Source of the DNA: Reyranella massiliensis 521
Lineage (GTDB): Bacteria > Pseudomonadota > Alphaproteobacteria > Reyranellales > Reyranellaceae
Direction: 5' to 3'
DNA: 64,000 nucleotides
Assembly: GCF_000312425.1 (NCBI RefSeq)
Contig: NZ_HE997181.1
Coordinates: 257,002 to 321,001 of the forward strand
The stretch's first letter is position 1. Each line of letters begins with the position of its first letter. Below the pieces are notes generated by a model that saw nothing but the letters and a program-made list of their open reading frames with translations, had not been told where the DNA came from and did not search any database. Below are positions 1-9,665 of this stretch, one piece after another. The position numbers and the translations under genes were made by a program.

Positions 1-1
1 C

Positions 2-595
2 GTCGAGGTCGATCGACTGATCGAAGCGGCGCAGGCCAAAGGCGGCGTCGATGGCGGCCGCATGGAAACGCTGCTCGAGATCCTCTACGGCTCGGGCTTG
101 CGCGTGTCCGAACTTGTAGCGCTGCCGCTCGCCGCGGCCGAGCGCGATCCGGCGATGCTGATCGTGCGCGGCAAGGGCAGCAAGGATCGGCTCGTTCCTC
201 TTTCCGATCCGGCGCGACTGGCAATTGCGCGATGGCTGAAGGTACGCGCCGCGGCGCTCGAAGACGGCGAGACGTCGCGCTATCTGTTTCCGTCGCGGGG
301 CCGCGCCGGCCATCTCACGCGCCAACGCTTTGCGCAGTTGCTAAAGGAAGCCGCGCTGGCGGCGGATATCGATCCGGCGCGCGTTTCACCGCACGTTCTG
401 CGGCATGCCTTTGCCAGCCACCTGCTGGAAGCCGGGGCGGATCTGCGCAGCGTGCAGCTCATGTTGGGGCATGCGGATATCGCCACGACGGAGATATATA
501 CCCACGTCCTTCCGGAAAAGGTGCGCTCGCTGGTCGAGGATCATCATCCACTGGCTAAGCGAAAGCGGGGATCGTCGACCGGACGCGCCGGTTGA
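2..595 (+). CDS. xerD: Tyrosine recombinase XerD, 5'-truncated by window edge
   Basis: Site-specific recombinase that with XerC resolves chromosome dimers at dif. The reading frame is open from base 2 (residues VEVDRLIEAAQAKGG, typical of XerD before the first catalytic motif), so the ATG at 62 is internal and the real start lies before the window. The catalytic set is visible: Arg in GLRVSEL, Lys in GKGSKDR, HVLRH, LGHADIATTEIYTHV with the Tyr nucleophile. accA follows 34 bp later on the same strand, an arrangement common in Alphaproteobacteria. XerC is the alternative name, but this neighbourhood favours XerD. Confidence 0.9.
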   Translation, partial: VEVDRLIEAAQAKGGVDGGRMETLLEILYGSGLRVSELVALPLAAAERDPAMLIVRGKGSKDRLVPLSDPARLAIARWLKVRAAALEDGETSRYLFPSRGRAGHLTRQRFAQLLKEAALAADIDPARVSPHVLRHAFASHLLEAGADLRSVQLMLGHADIATTEIYTHVLPEKVRSLVEDHHPLAKRKRGSSTGRAG

Positions 596-629
596 CAGGA
601 TTCCGCGACCGGGCGACACCTGACCTTCA

Positions 630-1583
630 ATGACGACCTATCTCGACTTCGAGACGCCGATCAGAGAGCTCGAAAGCAAAATTGCCGAGCTCCGGCACCT
701 GCCCAACTCGGGTGATGTCGACATCGCCGAGGAGGTCATGCGCCTTCAGGACAAGGTGCAGAGGCAGTTGCGCGCGACCTACGCCAAGCTGACGCCGTGG
801 CAGCGGGTCCAGGTTGCGCGCCACGCGGAGCGACCGCATGCGCAGGCCTATATCGACCGGCTGATCACCGACTATACGCCGCTGGCGGGCGATCGTGCGT
901 TCGGCGAAGACGCCGCCATCGTGGGCGGCATGGGCCGTCTCAAGGGCCGCAGCGTCGTCGTGCTTGGCCAGCAGAAGGGCGACGACACGGAATCGCGCAT
1001 CAAGCACAATTTCGGCATGGCGCGGCCCGAAGGCTATCGCAAGGCGCAGCGGCTGATGAAGCTCGCGGATCGCTTCAAGCTGCCGGTGGTGACCCTGGTC
1101 GACACGCCCGGCGCCTATCCCGGCATCGATGCCGAGGCGCGCGGCCAGGCGGAAGCCATCGCGGCTTCCATCGAGACTTGTCTCTCGCTCGGCGTGCCGC
1201 TGGTCAGCGTGGTGATCGGCGAAGGCGGTTCGGGCGGTGCGCTGGCCATCGCCTCGGCCGACCGCGTCTACATGCTGGAGAATTCCGTCTATTCGGTCAT
1301 CACGCCGGAAGGCTGCGCCTCGATCCTGTGGCGCTCCAATGCGCATGCGCAGGACGCCGCCGAGGCGATGAAGGTGACTGCGGCCGATCTCAAGAAGCTC
1401 GACGTGATCGACGACGTGATCCCCGAGCCGATGGGCGGCGCCCATCGTGCGCCCGACGAGACGATCGACGTTGTAGGCCGAGTGGTGAGCGAGGCGCTGG
1501 GTGAACTCTCCAAGCTCGACGCCGATGCCTTGCGCGAGCACCGCCAGGACAAGTTCCTGGCGATGGGCAAGAAGGGCCTCTGA
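630..1583 (+). CDS. accA: Acetyl-CoA carboxylase carboxyltransferase subunit alpha
   Basis: Alpha subunit of the carboxyltransferase that, with AccD, moves the carboxyl group from biotin-AccB to acetyl-CoA, giving malonyl-CoA for fatty acid synthesis in the cytoplasm. At 317 aa it has the usual AccA length. It begins [17 protein letters not shown], a typical AccA N-terminus, and carries the crotonase-fold glycine motifs [17 protein letters not shown] and [12 protein letters not shown]. It ends with a short Lys-rich tail. The gene sits between xerD and a flavin monooxygenase. Confidence 0.97.
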   Translation: MTTYLDFETPIRELESKIAELRHLPNSGDVDIAEEVMRLQDKVQRQLRATYAKLTPWQRVQVARHAERPHAQAYIDRLITDYTPLAGDRAFGEDAAIVGGMGRLKGRSVVVLGQQKGDDTESRIKHNFGMARPEGYRKAQRLMKLADRFKLPVVTLVDTPGAYPGIDAEARGQAEAIAASIETCLSLGVPLVSVVIGEGGSGGALAIASADRVYMLENSVYSVITPEGCASILWRSNAHAQDAAEAMKVTAADLKKLDVIDDVIPEPMGGAHRAPDETIDVVGRVVSEALGELSKLDADALREHRQDKFLAMGKKGL

Positions 1584-1588
1584 CGCCG

Positions 1589-2617
1589 TTGCCGCTGCGT
1601 CTCAGCGTTCTCGATCAATCACCGATCCGCAAAGGTGGCACGCCGGCAGACGCCGTGCGCGAGACCCTGGAACTGGCGCAGCTTTGCGACCGTCTGGGCT
1701 ATGAGCGCTACTGGCTGGCCGAGCATCACAGCAGCGACGCGCTGGCGGGCTCGACGCCGGAAGTGTTGATCGCACGCGTCGCGGGGCTGACCGAGCGTAT
1801 GCGCGTCGGTTCGGGGCGCGTGATGCTGCCGCACTACAGCGCCTACAAGGTGGCGGAGAATTTCCGCATGCTGGAGACGCTGTTTCCCGGCCGCATCGAC
1901 CTCGGGATCGGGCGGGCGCCGGGCAGCGACCAGCGCACCATGCGCCTCCTGGCGGACGGCAAGCCGAACTGGAGCAACCCCGACAAGTATCCCTATCAGG
2001 TGCGCGATCTTGTTGCCTGGTTGCACGACGCGCTGCCGCCGAACCACGAAGGCACGGGCATTACCGCTCAGCCGATCGGACCCAGTGCCCCCGACGTCTG
2101 GCTGCTGGGATCGAGCGACGACAGTGCGGCTCTGGCCGCGCATTTCGGCCTGCCGTTCTGCTTCGCGCACTTCATCAATCCCGACGGTGGTGATGGCGTT
2201 ACCCGCGCCTACCGCGCGCACTTCAAGCCGTCGTCGCTTCATCCGAAGCCAGAGCCGATGATGGCGATCTCGGTTCTGTGTGCGGAGACCGACGAGGAGG
2301 CCGACCTGCTGTCGCGCAGCCGCGAAGTCTGGGCGATGCGGCTGCGTACGCTCGGCAATCCCGGCCCGGTGCCGTCGGTCGAAGAGGCGCTGGAGGCAGC
2401 CAAGGCGCCCGGAGCGGAACGCTGGCTGCCGGCGCTGCGCCGCCGCTCAGTCGTCGGCTCGCCCAAGACCGTGCGCGCCGGCCTCGAAAAGCACGCCGCC
2501 AGCTATGAGGTCGACGAGATCATGGCGGTGACGATCTGCTTCGACTTCGAGAAGCGCAAACGCTCCTACGAGCTGCTGGCGGAAGAGTTCGGGCTGAACA
2601 AGGTTCCGCCGCAGTAA
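1589..2617 (+). CDS. LLM-class flavin-dependent oxidoreductase
   Basis: Luciferase-like monooxygenase family protein that probably uses reduced FMN and O2; the substrate is unknown. The 342-aa protein opens LRLSVLDQSPIRKGGT and has YWLAEHHSS and FPGRIDLGIGRAPGSD, hallmarks of the MsnO8/YhbW-like branch. Translation appears to start at TTG 1589, six bases after the accA stop, so it may be cotranscribed with accA. It ends one base before the convergent TPR gene. Confidence 0.85.
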   Translation: MPLRLSVLDQSPIRKGGTPADAVRETLELAQLCDRLGYERYWLAEHHSSDALAGSTPEVLIARVAGLTERMRVGSGRVMLPHYSAYKVAENFRMLETLFPGRIDLGIGRAPGSDQRTMRLLADGKPNWSNPDKYPYQVRDLVAWLHDALPPNHEGTGITAQPIGPSAPDVWLLGSSDDSAALAAHFGLPFCFAHFINPDGGDGVTRAYRAHFKPSSLHPKPEPMMAISVLCAETDEEADLLSRSREVWAMRLRTLGNPGPVPSVEEALEAAKAPGAERWLPALRRRSVVGSPKTVRAGLEKHAASYEVDEIMAVTICFDFEKRKRSYELLAEEFGLNKVPPQ

Positions 2618-2618
2618 G

Positions 2619-3911
2619 TCAGAGCCCGGCCACCGGGAAGCCGTTGCCCTTGCCGTTCTGTGGCCGTCGGGTCGAGATCAACTCGCGCGCCTCGGCAGCA
2701 CGGCCGGCCCGCGCCAGCGACGTCGTCACGACATATTCAAGCAAGTCACGTTGCGCGCGACTGCCGCCCAGCCGTTCGTGGGTGTCGAGCAGCGGCCTGA
2801 TCTCGTCCGCGGCACGGGACCACTCGCCGTCGGCAAAGGCCTCGAAGCCCTGGGCCATCGCCGGCAGCATGTCGGCCGTGGCGCCGCGCGGACTTTCGAC
2901 AAAGGTCGCGAGCGTCGCCTTGTCGCCGGCCATGGCGTAGGCCAGTGCGGTGTGCATGTCGACGAAACCGAGGGCCGACTTGCCGAACCATTTGGTGGCG
3001 TAGTCGGCGATCTCCTTCCAGCGATCGGGTTGACGCTCTTCGCCCGCCATCTCCGCGCGCAGCAGGAAGGCCGGGCAGTCGGTCGCCACGTTGATTTGCG
3101 GTCCCCAGGAGGCGCCGGGCCGCAGCGCATCGTCGTAGACGCTCCAGGCCTCGGCATGTCGGCCCGTCTCCATCAGCCAAAGTGCGAGATGCCAGCTGTT
3201 GTGACAGTGCATCAGGCCATCGCGCGAATAGTCCTTCATCCAATCTTTCAGAAAGGTCAGGCCCGCTTCGCGCTCGCCCATTTCGTAGAAGAGGTGGCCG
3301 CGGATATGGGCAGCATGGGCGCTGCGCGGATAGCCGGCGAGCGCCGTGTCGATGTTGCGCTGCCCCTCGTCCAGCTTGCCCAGCTCGATCTGCGCGAAGG
3401 CGAGTTGGGTGCGATACCACCAGTCGTCGCCATAGTGCTTCTCGAAGGGTTCGAGGATCGCGAGCTGGTCGACCTCGCGGCCGACCTTGCCCGAGAAGCC
3501 GATCAGGCCGAACACGCTGGTCGCCGGCGCCAGCGCCATGGCATCGCGCGGCCAGCTCTTCATGTGCTCGTGGATCGCTTCGAGGGCAGCAACGCCCTGG
3601 CCGGTCAGGATCTTGTCGAAGATCGCGATCTGGCTTTGCTCGCGCGCGGTCGCGCCGGCGGCCAGCTCCTTGGCGCGGGCGAGCGGCCCCTTTGCCTCGT
3701 GTCCGCGGCCCAAAAGCTGCTTGGCCCGCGCCAGCGAGATATGTCCGAGGGCGAAACCGTCGTCAGCCGTCACGGCGGCCTGGAAGGCCGTATCCATGCC
3801 GGGCGTCGCGGCCATCAGGCTGTCGACACCGGCCAGATAAGCGTCGCGCGCCGCGACCGAGCTTGTGCTCAGTTCGTTTCCGTAGCGATCCTTGAGCATT
3901 GGCTGTTTCAT
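2619..3911 (-). CDS. Tetratricopeptide-repeat protein, TTC38-like
   Basis: Predicted soluble helical-repeat protein of 430 aa. It starts LKDRYGNELSTSS and contains helix pairs such as LAFAQIELGKLDEGQRNIDTAL and HIRGHLFYEMGEREAGLTF; the motif HCHNSWHLALWLMETGRH is typical of bacterial homologues of TTC38. No signal peptide or enzyme motif is visible. The function is unknown; a scaffold role is inferred from the repeats. It is convergent with the upstream monooxygenase gene and divergent from the TauD-like gene. Confidence 0.75.
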   Translation of the reverse strand: MKQPMLKDRYGNELSTSSVAARDAYLAGVDSLMAATPGMDTAFQAAVTADDGFALGHISLARAKQLLGRGHEAKGPLARAKELAAGATAREQSQIAIFDKILTGQGVAALEAIHEHMKSWPRDAMALAPATSVFGLIGFSGKVGREVDQLAILEPFEKHYGDDWWYRTQLAFAQIELGKLDEGQRNIDTALAGYPRSAHAAHIRGHLFYEMGEREAGLTFLKDWMKDYSRDGLMHCHNSWHLALWLMETGRHAEAWSVYDDALRPGASWGPQINVATDCPAFLLRAEMAGEERQPDRWKEIADYATKWFGKSALGFVDMHTALAYAMAGDKATLATFVESPRGATADMLPAMAQGFEAFADGEWSRAADEIRPLLDTHERLGGSRAQRDLLEYVVTTSLARAGRAAEARELISTRRPQNGKGNGFPVAGL

Positions 3912-4040
3912 CCCATTGATAGGCAGTGCGAAACTCTAGCCCTGCGATTGCCTATCCGGCAATTGCGGGAATGACGGTTCGGTGTTCCAATTGCCGCCAG
4001 GTGAAAGCTAGGCGAACAAGGCTGCGGAGGAACCAGACCC

Positions 4041-4940
4041 ATGCCTATTTCGGTGCATGCCGTGACCCCGGACTTCGTCGCGGAAGTCGGCGACGTCGCG
4101 CTCAACAGGCCTCTCGCGCCGGATGACCTGACGGCAATCCGCGCGGCCTTCACCAAGTACGCGATCCTAATCTTCCCCGATCAGGACTTCGACGACGAAA
4201 GCCAGCTCGCCTTCGCGCGTAACTTCGGCCCGCTCGAAACGACCGTCTTCAAGGCGCGCAAGGATCACAAGCTGCGCCTGCACGAGAACATGGCCGATGT
4301 CGGTAATCTCGATTCCGAGAACCGCGTCCTCGCTGCCGACAACCGGCAACGGCTCTACAATCTCGGCAATCGCCTTTGGCACACCGATTCCTCTTTCAAG
4401 CGCCTGCCGGCCTATTGCTCGATGCTGCATGCGCGTTCGATCCCGCCGATCGGCGGCCAGACCGAATATGCCGACATGCGCGCCGCCTACGACGCACTGC
4501 CCGAGACGACCAAGCAGCGGATCGCCGGATTGGTTGCGGAACATTCGATCATGACGTCGCGCGCCAAGCTCGGCTTCAAGGACTTCGACGAAGACGAACG
4601 CCGGGCCTTCGCGCCTGTGCCGCAGGTGCTGGCGCGCAAGCTGCCGGACTCCGGCCGCATGAGCCTCTATATCGCGAGCCATGCCGGTGCGATCCGCGGC
4701 ATGGCAGACGGCGAGGCGCGCAAACTGCTCGACGAGCTCACGGCACATGCCACGCAGCGCCAGTTCGTTTATTCGCATCGCTGGCGGGTCAAGGATCTGG
4801 TGATCTGGGACAATCGCTGCACCATGCATCGTGGCATGGAGTTCGACGATCAGCGCTACAAGCGCGACATGCGCCGCGCTACGGTTTCGGACGTGGCACC
4901 GACCTGCGAGCAGATGGGGCTAGCGGTCGCTGCCGAGTAG
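4041..4940 (+). CDS. TauD/TfdA-family 2-oxoglutarate dioxygenase
   Basis: Non-haem Fe(II)/2-oxoglutarate dioxygenase of 299 aa. The facial triad is visible as HTDSSF (His-X-Asp) near residue 114 and the distal His in NRCTMHRGMEF, with the downstream Arg of the KRDMRRATV segment positioned to bind 2-oxoglutarate. Families with this layout act on taurine, 2,4-D and related acids; the substrate here cannot be assigned. The last 21 bases overlap the convergent acetyltransferase gene. Confidence 0.88.
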   Translation: MPISVHAVTPDFVAEVGDVALNRPLAPDDLTAIRAAFTKYAILIFPDQDFDDESQLAFARNFGPLETTVFKARKDHKLRLHENMADVGNLDSENRVLAADNRQRLYNLGNRLWHTDSSFKRLPAYCSMLHARSIPPIGGQTEYADMRAAYDALPETTKQRIAGLVAEHSIMTSRAKLGFKDFDEDERRAFAPVPQVLARKLPDSGRMSLYIASHAGAIRGMADGEARKLLDELTAHATQRQFVYSHRWRVKDLVIWDNRCTMHRGMEFDDQRYKRDMRRATVSDVAPTCEQMGLAVAAE

Positions 4941-5435
4941 CCGCCGCATGATCGTCCGCCGCCACGAGGGATGGCCGGCGCTGTTCTCCAGGGCGAACTG
5001 GAGACGGAAGGCGTGGGGCCAGTCGCCGCGCGGGAGTTCCTCGAAGCCGCGCCGCCTATAGAACGGTGCATTCCACGGCACGTCGCGATAGGTCGAGAGA
5101 TGCAGCCGGTCGTAGCCCAAGGCGCGGGCGGCCATGCCGGCGCGGTCGATCAGCGCCGATCCATAGCCATGACCCTGCCAGCGATCGAGCACCGAGAGTT
5201 GATCGAGCCAGGCGGTATTGCCCGGCAGCTTCATCAAGGCGAAGCCCACGGGACGGCCAAGCGGCGAGACGGCGACCCAGAGCCGGCCGTTTCGCCAACC
5301 CTCCGCCAACGAGACGATGGAGTGGGGCGGCATGTCGAGGACGCATTGCAGGCCGACTTTGCGATAGCGCAGGTCGGCCCCGTTTTCGATCTGCGGCAAC
5401 AATTCGATTTCATGCAGATGCGGCGGGCGAATCAT
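4920..5435 (-). CDS. GNAT-family N-acetyltransferase
   Basis: Acetyl-CoA-dependent acyltransferase of 171 aa. The acetyl-CoA pyrophosphate loop is seen as DRWQGHGYGSALID (R/Q-x-x-G-x-G/A), preceded by the core strand WLDQLSVL and followed by LHLSTYRDVPWNAPFYRRRGF, the usual C-terminal Tyr/Phe motif. The substrate is unknown. Its 3' end overlaps the 3' end of the dioxygenase gene by 21 bp on the opposite strand. Confidence 0.85.
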   Translation of the reverse strand: MIRPPHLHEIELLPQIENGADLRYRKVGLQCVLDMPPHSIVSLAEGWRNGRLWVAVSPLGRPVGFALMKLPGNTAWLDQLSVLDRWQGHGYGSALIDRAGMAARALGYDRLHLSTYRDVPWNAPFYRRRGFEELPRGDWPHAFRLQFALENSAGHPSWRRTIMRRLLGSDR

Positions 5436-5479
5436 GACAGGGGATTGGCTACGTTGTTGGTTGCACTGGAGGATGTGTC

Positions 5480-6340
5480 ATGACGATCGATATCGAACCG
5501 CTGAAGAAGGAACTCGGCCGCAAGATTGAGGACGAAGACGTCGTCACCCAGGCGCCGCTGAAAGCGATGATCGCCACCTTCGATCGCAACGACAAGGTCC
5601 CCGGCGAGGGTGAGCCGATTGCGCCGGGCTGGCACCTCTGCTTCCTGCATTCCTACGCCCGACGCAACGTGCTGGCCGAGGACGGGCTGCCGACCGAAGG
5701 CGGCGTCCTGCCCAAGATCCCGCTGCCGCGGCGCATGTACGCCGGTTCGACCTTCACCTTCGACGGCGATATCCGCGTCGGCGACAAGCTGCGGCGCGAG
5801 ACGGAGTTCTCCGACGTCCAGGTGAGGGGCGGCGGTACCGGCACTCTGATCGTGACCAGCCAGACCCGGCGCATCTACACGCCGCGCGGCCTGGCCGTGA
5901 CCGAGGTCGCCAACACCGTGTTCCGCGAAGAGGTGAAGGCCGGCGAGAAGAGCGGCGTGCCGGTGCGCGAGGCGGCGCCCACCGATGTTCCGTGGCGGCG
6001 GACGATCAAGGCCGATCCGGTCATGCTGTTCCGCTACTCGGCGATCACCTTCAACCCGCACCGCATCCATTACGACCGCACCTACTGCATCGAGACCGAA
6101 GGTTATCCTGGCCTGGTCATACATGGTCCGTTTGCACAGCAATGCCTGTTCGACCTGCTGCGCGATTCCGCCCCGGGCCGCACGATCAAGACTTTTGCGA
6201 TCCGCGCCCGGGCGCCGCTGTTCGACACGGCGCCGTTCGAGGCGGTCGGCCGCCCGACGGCGGATGGCAAGGGCGCCGAGCTGTGGACGGTGACGCCCAA
6301 GGGCACGATCGCCGCGCAGGCCACCGCGACCTTCGCCTAG
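5480..6340 (+). CDS. MaoC-like acyl-CoA dehydratase (double hot-dog)
   Basis: Probable acyl-CoA hydratase or dehydratase of 286 aa. An N-terminal FAS1-type dehydratase half (PRRMYAGSTFTFDGDIRVG) is followed by a second hot-dog half with the hydratase-like motif ITFNPHRIHYD and GLVIHGPF. The arrangement matches mesaconyl- or itaconyl-CoA hydratase-type proteins, but the true substrate is uncertain. The MFS transporter starts 4 bp after the stop, so the two form an operon and transport plus dehydration of an organic acid is plausible. Confidence 0.82.
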   Translation: MTIDIEPLKKELGRKIEDEDVVTQAPLKAMIATFDRNDKVPGEGEPIAPGWHLCFLHSYARRNVLAEDGLPTEGGVLPKIPLPRRMYAGSTFTFDGDIRVGDKLRRETEFSDVQVRGGGTGTLIVTSQTRRIYTPRGLAVTEVANTVFREEVKAGEKSGVPVREAAPTDVPWRRTIKADPVMLFRYSAITFNPHRIHYDRTYCIETEGYPGLVIHGPFAQQCLFDLLRDSAPGRTIKTFAIRARAPLFDTAPFEAVGRPTADGKGAELWTVTPKGTIAAQATATFA

Positions 6341-6344
6341 GGAC

Positions 6345-7607
6345 ATGCAAGCGCCACCCCTGCCGCGGTTTCTGATTCCGCGGCTGCCGTTTTTCTATGG
6401 TTGGGTGGTCCTGGGATGTCTTTGCCTGGCGGGGTTTGCCCGCCAGGGACCGGCGGTCGCCGTCCTCTCCGTCTTCGTCGTGCCGATGACCGAGGCCTTC
6501 TCCTGGTCGCGCACGGAGATGTCAGGAGCGGTGTCGCTGGGCGGCCTGCTGGCGGCGTTCATCTCGCCGGTGATCGGGCCGATTGTCGACCGCCGCGGCG
6601 CGCGGCTGATCCTCTGCCTCGCCGTGGCGGGCACCGGCGTGGCGGCGCTGGCATTGTCGTTCACCCAATCGCTCCTGGTTTTCTATCTGCTGTTCTGCTT
6701 TGCCCGCATGGTGTGGGCGGGGCCGTACGATCTCGGCCTCTACAGCGCCCTCAACAACTGGTTTGTGGCGCGGCGCGCCATCGCCACGTCGATCGTCACG
6801 CTTGCCCAGCTCTCGGGTCTGGTGGCGCTGCCGCTGATTGCCCAGCTCGCCATGAACGGAAGCGACTGGCGGGCTGGCTGGGTGGCGGTCGGCACGGTGG
6901 TGCTCATGGTGGGCTTCCTGCCGTGCTGGCTGCTGCTGGTGCGGCGGCCCGAGGATGTCGGGCTGCAGCCCGACCGGCTGTCCGACGGCAAGACGCAGGC
7001 GCCGGTCGAGCCGCGCTGGAAGCGCGCCGAGGCGATGCGAACGCCGGCCTTCTGGCTGCTCTCGCTCTACACGGTGCTCGTCTATCCCGTGCAGGCCGGC
7101 GTCAGCCTGCATCAGGCGCCGCACCTGATCGAGCGGGGCCTCTCGCCGGTCGCGGCTGCCACCATCATCGCCTTCCTGTCGGCTGTGTCGGCGCTTGCCG
7201 CGTTCGGCATCGGCTTTTTGCCGCGCCGCTGGCCGGTGCGTTACCTGATGGCGGCGACGGCAGTAATGCTCTCGGCCGGCAGCTTCGGCCTGATCGGCGT
7301 CTCGTCGGCGGAGATGGCCGCCTTGCCGGCGGGTTTGTTCGGCCTGGGGATCGGCGGCGTCATGATGCTGCTGCCCATGGCCTGGGCGGACTATTTCGGT
7401 CGCGAGAGCTACGGCGCGATCCGCGGCGTGGCCTTGTCGCTCCAGGTGACGGCACAGGCGGCAGGGCCGTTGGTCTCCGGCATGCTGCGCGACTGGAGCG
7501 GCACCTACACGGACTCCCTTCTGCTGTTCGGCGCGCTGGCCGCTCTCGCCGTGCTGGCGGCTCTCGCGGCGCGACAGCCACGGTTGAGGGCAATTCAGCC
7601 CGCCTAG
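6345..7607 (+). CDS. MFS transporter
   Basis: Inner-membrane secondary transporter of 420 aa with about 12 hydrophobic segments. The loop 2-3 signature appears as GPIVDRRGARLIL. A central hydrophilic loop (LLLVRRPEDVGLQPDRLSDG) resembles oxalate/formate- and monocarboxylate-type MFS proteins. It is tightly coupled to the upstream dehydratase gene, suggesting uptake of the same acid. The last four bases overlap the convergent epoxide hydrolase gene. Confidence 0.88.
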   Translation: MQAPPLPRFLIPRLPFFYGWVVLGCLCLAGFARQGPAVAVLSVFVVPMTEAFSWSRTEMSGAVSLGGLLAAFISPVIGPIVDRRGARLILCLAVAGTGVAALALSFTQSLLVFYLLFCFARMVWAGPYDLGLYSALNNWFVARRAIATSIVTLAQLSGLVALPLIAQLAMNGSDWRAGWVAVGTVVLMVGFLPCWLLLVRRPEDVGLQPDRLSDGKTQAPVEPRWKRAEAMRTPAFWLLSLYTVLVYPVQAGVSLHQAPHLIERGLSPVAAATIIAFLSAVSALAAFGIGFLPRRWPVRYLMAATAVMLSAGSFGLIGVSSAEMAALPAGLFGLGIGGVMMLLPMAWADYFGRESYGAIRGVALSLQVTAQAAGPLVSGMLRDWSGTYTDSLLLFGALAALAVLAALAARQPRLRAIQPA

Positions 7608-8845
7608 TCGTTCGCCGCGCCGTAGCGCAACGGGCGGAAGAAGGCGCGGATGTCTTCGACCAGAAGCTCGGGCTCCTCGAGGGCGGCGAAATGGCCGCCG
7701 CTCGGCATGACCGTGTGCTGGCGCAGGTTGAAGGCGCGCTCGATCCATTCCCGAGGGGGCGCCGGCGCGATGTCTGCCGGAAAGGCTGCAAAGGCGGTCG
7801 GCGTTTCGACTCTCGCCCCTTCGGGCAGGGCGCGCGGCTTCTGCTGCGCGGCGCCGCGATAGAGCCACGTCGCCGTGCCGGCGGTGCCGGTCAGCCAGTA
7901 GACCATGATGTTGTCGAGCAGCAGGTCCATCGGAAAGCGCTTGAGCGGATCGCCGCCGCAATCGCTCCAGGCCTGGAACTTCTCGACGATCCAGGCGGCG
8001 AGGCCGACCGGCGAATCGGTGAGGGCAACACCCAAGGTCTGCGGCCGCGTCGCATGGATGCGCTGGTAGGCGGTCTTGTCGTCCAGCGCACCGCCCATCT
8101 TCGCAAGCCATGCCTGCTCGTCGGCGCTGAGGCTGGCTGTCTTGAGGTCGATGCCGGGCCGCAGGCCCATCATGTTGAGGTGCAGGCCGAGCACGCCTGA
8201 GTCGTCCTGCTTCGGATGATCGAAGGCCAGCCAGGAAGAAACGACCGCGCCCCAGTCGCCGCCCTGCACGCCGTAGGGCCTGCCGTAGTTGAGCTTCTCG
8301 GTGACGAGCTTGTGCCACAGGCCGGCAATCGCGCGCGGACCGATCGGGCCCGTGCTACCATCCTCGCGAATCGGCGGCCCGGAAAAGCCGTAACCCGGCA
8401 GCGACGGCACGATGACGTCGAAGGCGTCGAGCGGATCGCCGCCATGGTTCTCCGGATGGGCCAGCACGTCGATGATGTGCAGGAACTCGACGATCGAGCC
8501 CGGCCAGCCGTGCGTCACCACCAGCGGCAAGGGCCGCGGCGCGTCCTCGACCTCGGTGCCGGGCTCGCGAATGAAATGCAGGCGTTGCGGGCCGATATCG
8601 ACGAGATAGTTGGGCCAGCGGTTGATCGCCTCCTGGCAGCGCTGCCAGTCGTAGCCGTGACGCCAATGATCCACGAGATCGGCGAGAAAGGCCGGGTCGG
8701 TGCCGGAGGCCCAGGAGCCGTCGTCGGCAATGACGACCGGCGGCCGCCAGCGGCGCAACCGCTCGTCGAGGTCGATCAATGCCCGTTCGGGGATATCGAC
8801 CTTGAAAGGTTCGGGAGTGTCGTAGCGCGTATCGCCCATGGGCAC
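7604..8845 (-). CDS. Epoxide hydrolase, alpha/beta-hydrolase fold
   Basis: Epoxide hydrolase of 413 aa that opens epoxides to diols. The N-terminal EHN domain (about residues 10-125: PFKVDIPERALIDLDERLRR, then YDWQRCQEAINRWPNY) precedes the hydrolase core. The oxyanion motif is HGWPGS and the nucleophile Asp sits in GVQGGDWGA. A C-terminal His is expected in MPSGGHFAALEEPE. It resembles microsomal-type bacterial homologues without an anchor. The natural substrate is unknown. Confidence 0.9.
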   Translation of the reverse strand: MPMGDTRYDTPEPFKVDIPERALIDLDERLRRWRPPVVIADDGSWASGTDPAFLADLVDHWRHGYDWQRCQEAINRWPNYLVDIGPQRLHFIREPGTEVEDAPRPLPLVVTHGWPGSIVEFLHIIDVLAHPENHGGDPLDAFDVIVPSLPGYGFSGPPIREDGSTGPIGPRAIAGLWHKLVTEKLNYGRPYGVQGGDWGAVVSSWLAFDHPKQDDSGVLGLHLNMMGLRPGIDLKTASLSADEQAWLAKMGGALDDKTAYQRIHATRPQTLGVALTDSPVGLAAWIVEKFQAWSDCGGDPLKRFPMDLLLDNIMVYWLTGTAGTATWLYRGAAQQKPRALPEGARVETPTAFAAFPADIAPAPPREWIERAFNLRQHTVMPSGGHFAALEEPELLVEDIRAFFRPLRYGAAND

Positions 8846-8861
8846 AGGCGTAGCGCGGAAC

Positions 8862-9617
8862 TCACCCTTCCAGCAAATCGCGCTTCAGCCGCTCGCGCAG
8901 ATCGGCGCCGATGCCGAGGGCTTTCTCGGCGAAATCCTCAGGCGTGCCGAAATCGCCGCGCACCACCTCGAAGGCGGCTTCGAGATAGGGCGTGCGGGCT
9001 TCGATGATGGCCGCGCGAGTATCGATATCGAGTTCAGGATAGCGGCCGACATGTCCGGTCCACAGCTCGTTGGTGCGGAGATAATCTTCCATCACGGTTT
9101 CCCACGGCACGCCCAGCAGGGTCAGCAGCAGGGCCGAGGCAAAGCCGGTACGGTCCTTGCCGGCCGTGCAATGGAACACTAACGGGCGGTGCTCGCCGTC
9201 GCTCAGGGTAGCGAACAGGGTGCGAAAGCCGGGTGCGCAGCGCCGCGGATAGTCGCGATAGTGGTCGGTCAGGAACTGCATCATCAGATGCGGACTGGCC
9301 GTGCCGTCGGCAACCGCGCCACGGATCTTGTCGCCGACGCCCGGTTCGATATGGGCGCCGACGATGCGGCACGACACACCTTCGACGAGGTGCGGCGTCT
9401 CCGCCGCTTCGCTCACGCCGCGCAGATCGACGATGGTGCGCACGCCGAGCTGGCTGAGGGCGGAGCGATCCTCGTTGGTCAGGCTGCCGAGATGGGCCGA
9501 GCGGAACACGGTGCCGCGCCGCACGAGACGACCGTCGGCGGTGCGATAGCCGCCGAGGTCACGGAAATTGGAACCGCCTTTCAGCGATACGATAAAGGGC
9601 AGGGATTGATCGGGCAT
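8862..9617 (-). CDS. Tyrosine-protein phosphatase (Y_phosphatase3 type)
   Basis: Dual-specificity-like phosphatase of 251 aa. The signature loop is HCTAGKDRTGFASALLL (Cys-X5-Arg) and the N-terminal part has GGSNFRDLGGYRTADGRLV, a strong marker of the bacterial tyrosine/serine phosphatase family that includes MptpB-type proteins. No signal peptide is visible. It lies between the epoxide hydrolase and the TonB receptor genes on the same strand, with no obvious functional link. Confidence 0.9.
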   Translation of the reverse strand: MPDQSLPFIVSLKGGSNFRDLGGYRTADGRLVRRGTVFRSAHLGSLTNEDRSALSQLGVRTIVDLRGVSEAAETPHLVEGVSCRIVGAHIEPGVGDKIRGAVADGTASPHLMMQFLTDHYRDYPRRCAPGFRTLFATLSDGEHRPLVFHCTAGKDRTGFASALLLTLLGVPWETVMEDYLRTNELWTGHVGRYPELDIDTRAAIIEARTPYLEAAFEVVRGDFGTPEDFAEKALGIGADLRERLKRDLLEG

Positions 9618-9665
9618 GTCGGCATTTTATCACGCCGGACCGTTCCGAATCATGTCGGATCCGGG

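Noticed and set aside
6522..8318. 598-codon open frame antisense to the MFS and epoxide hydrolase genes
   Set aside because: Composition is Arg/Ala/Gln-rich noise spanning two well-supported convergent genes.
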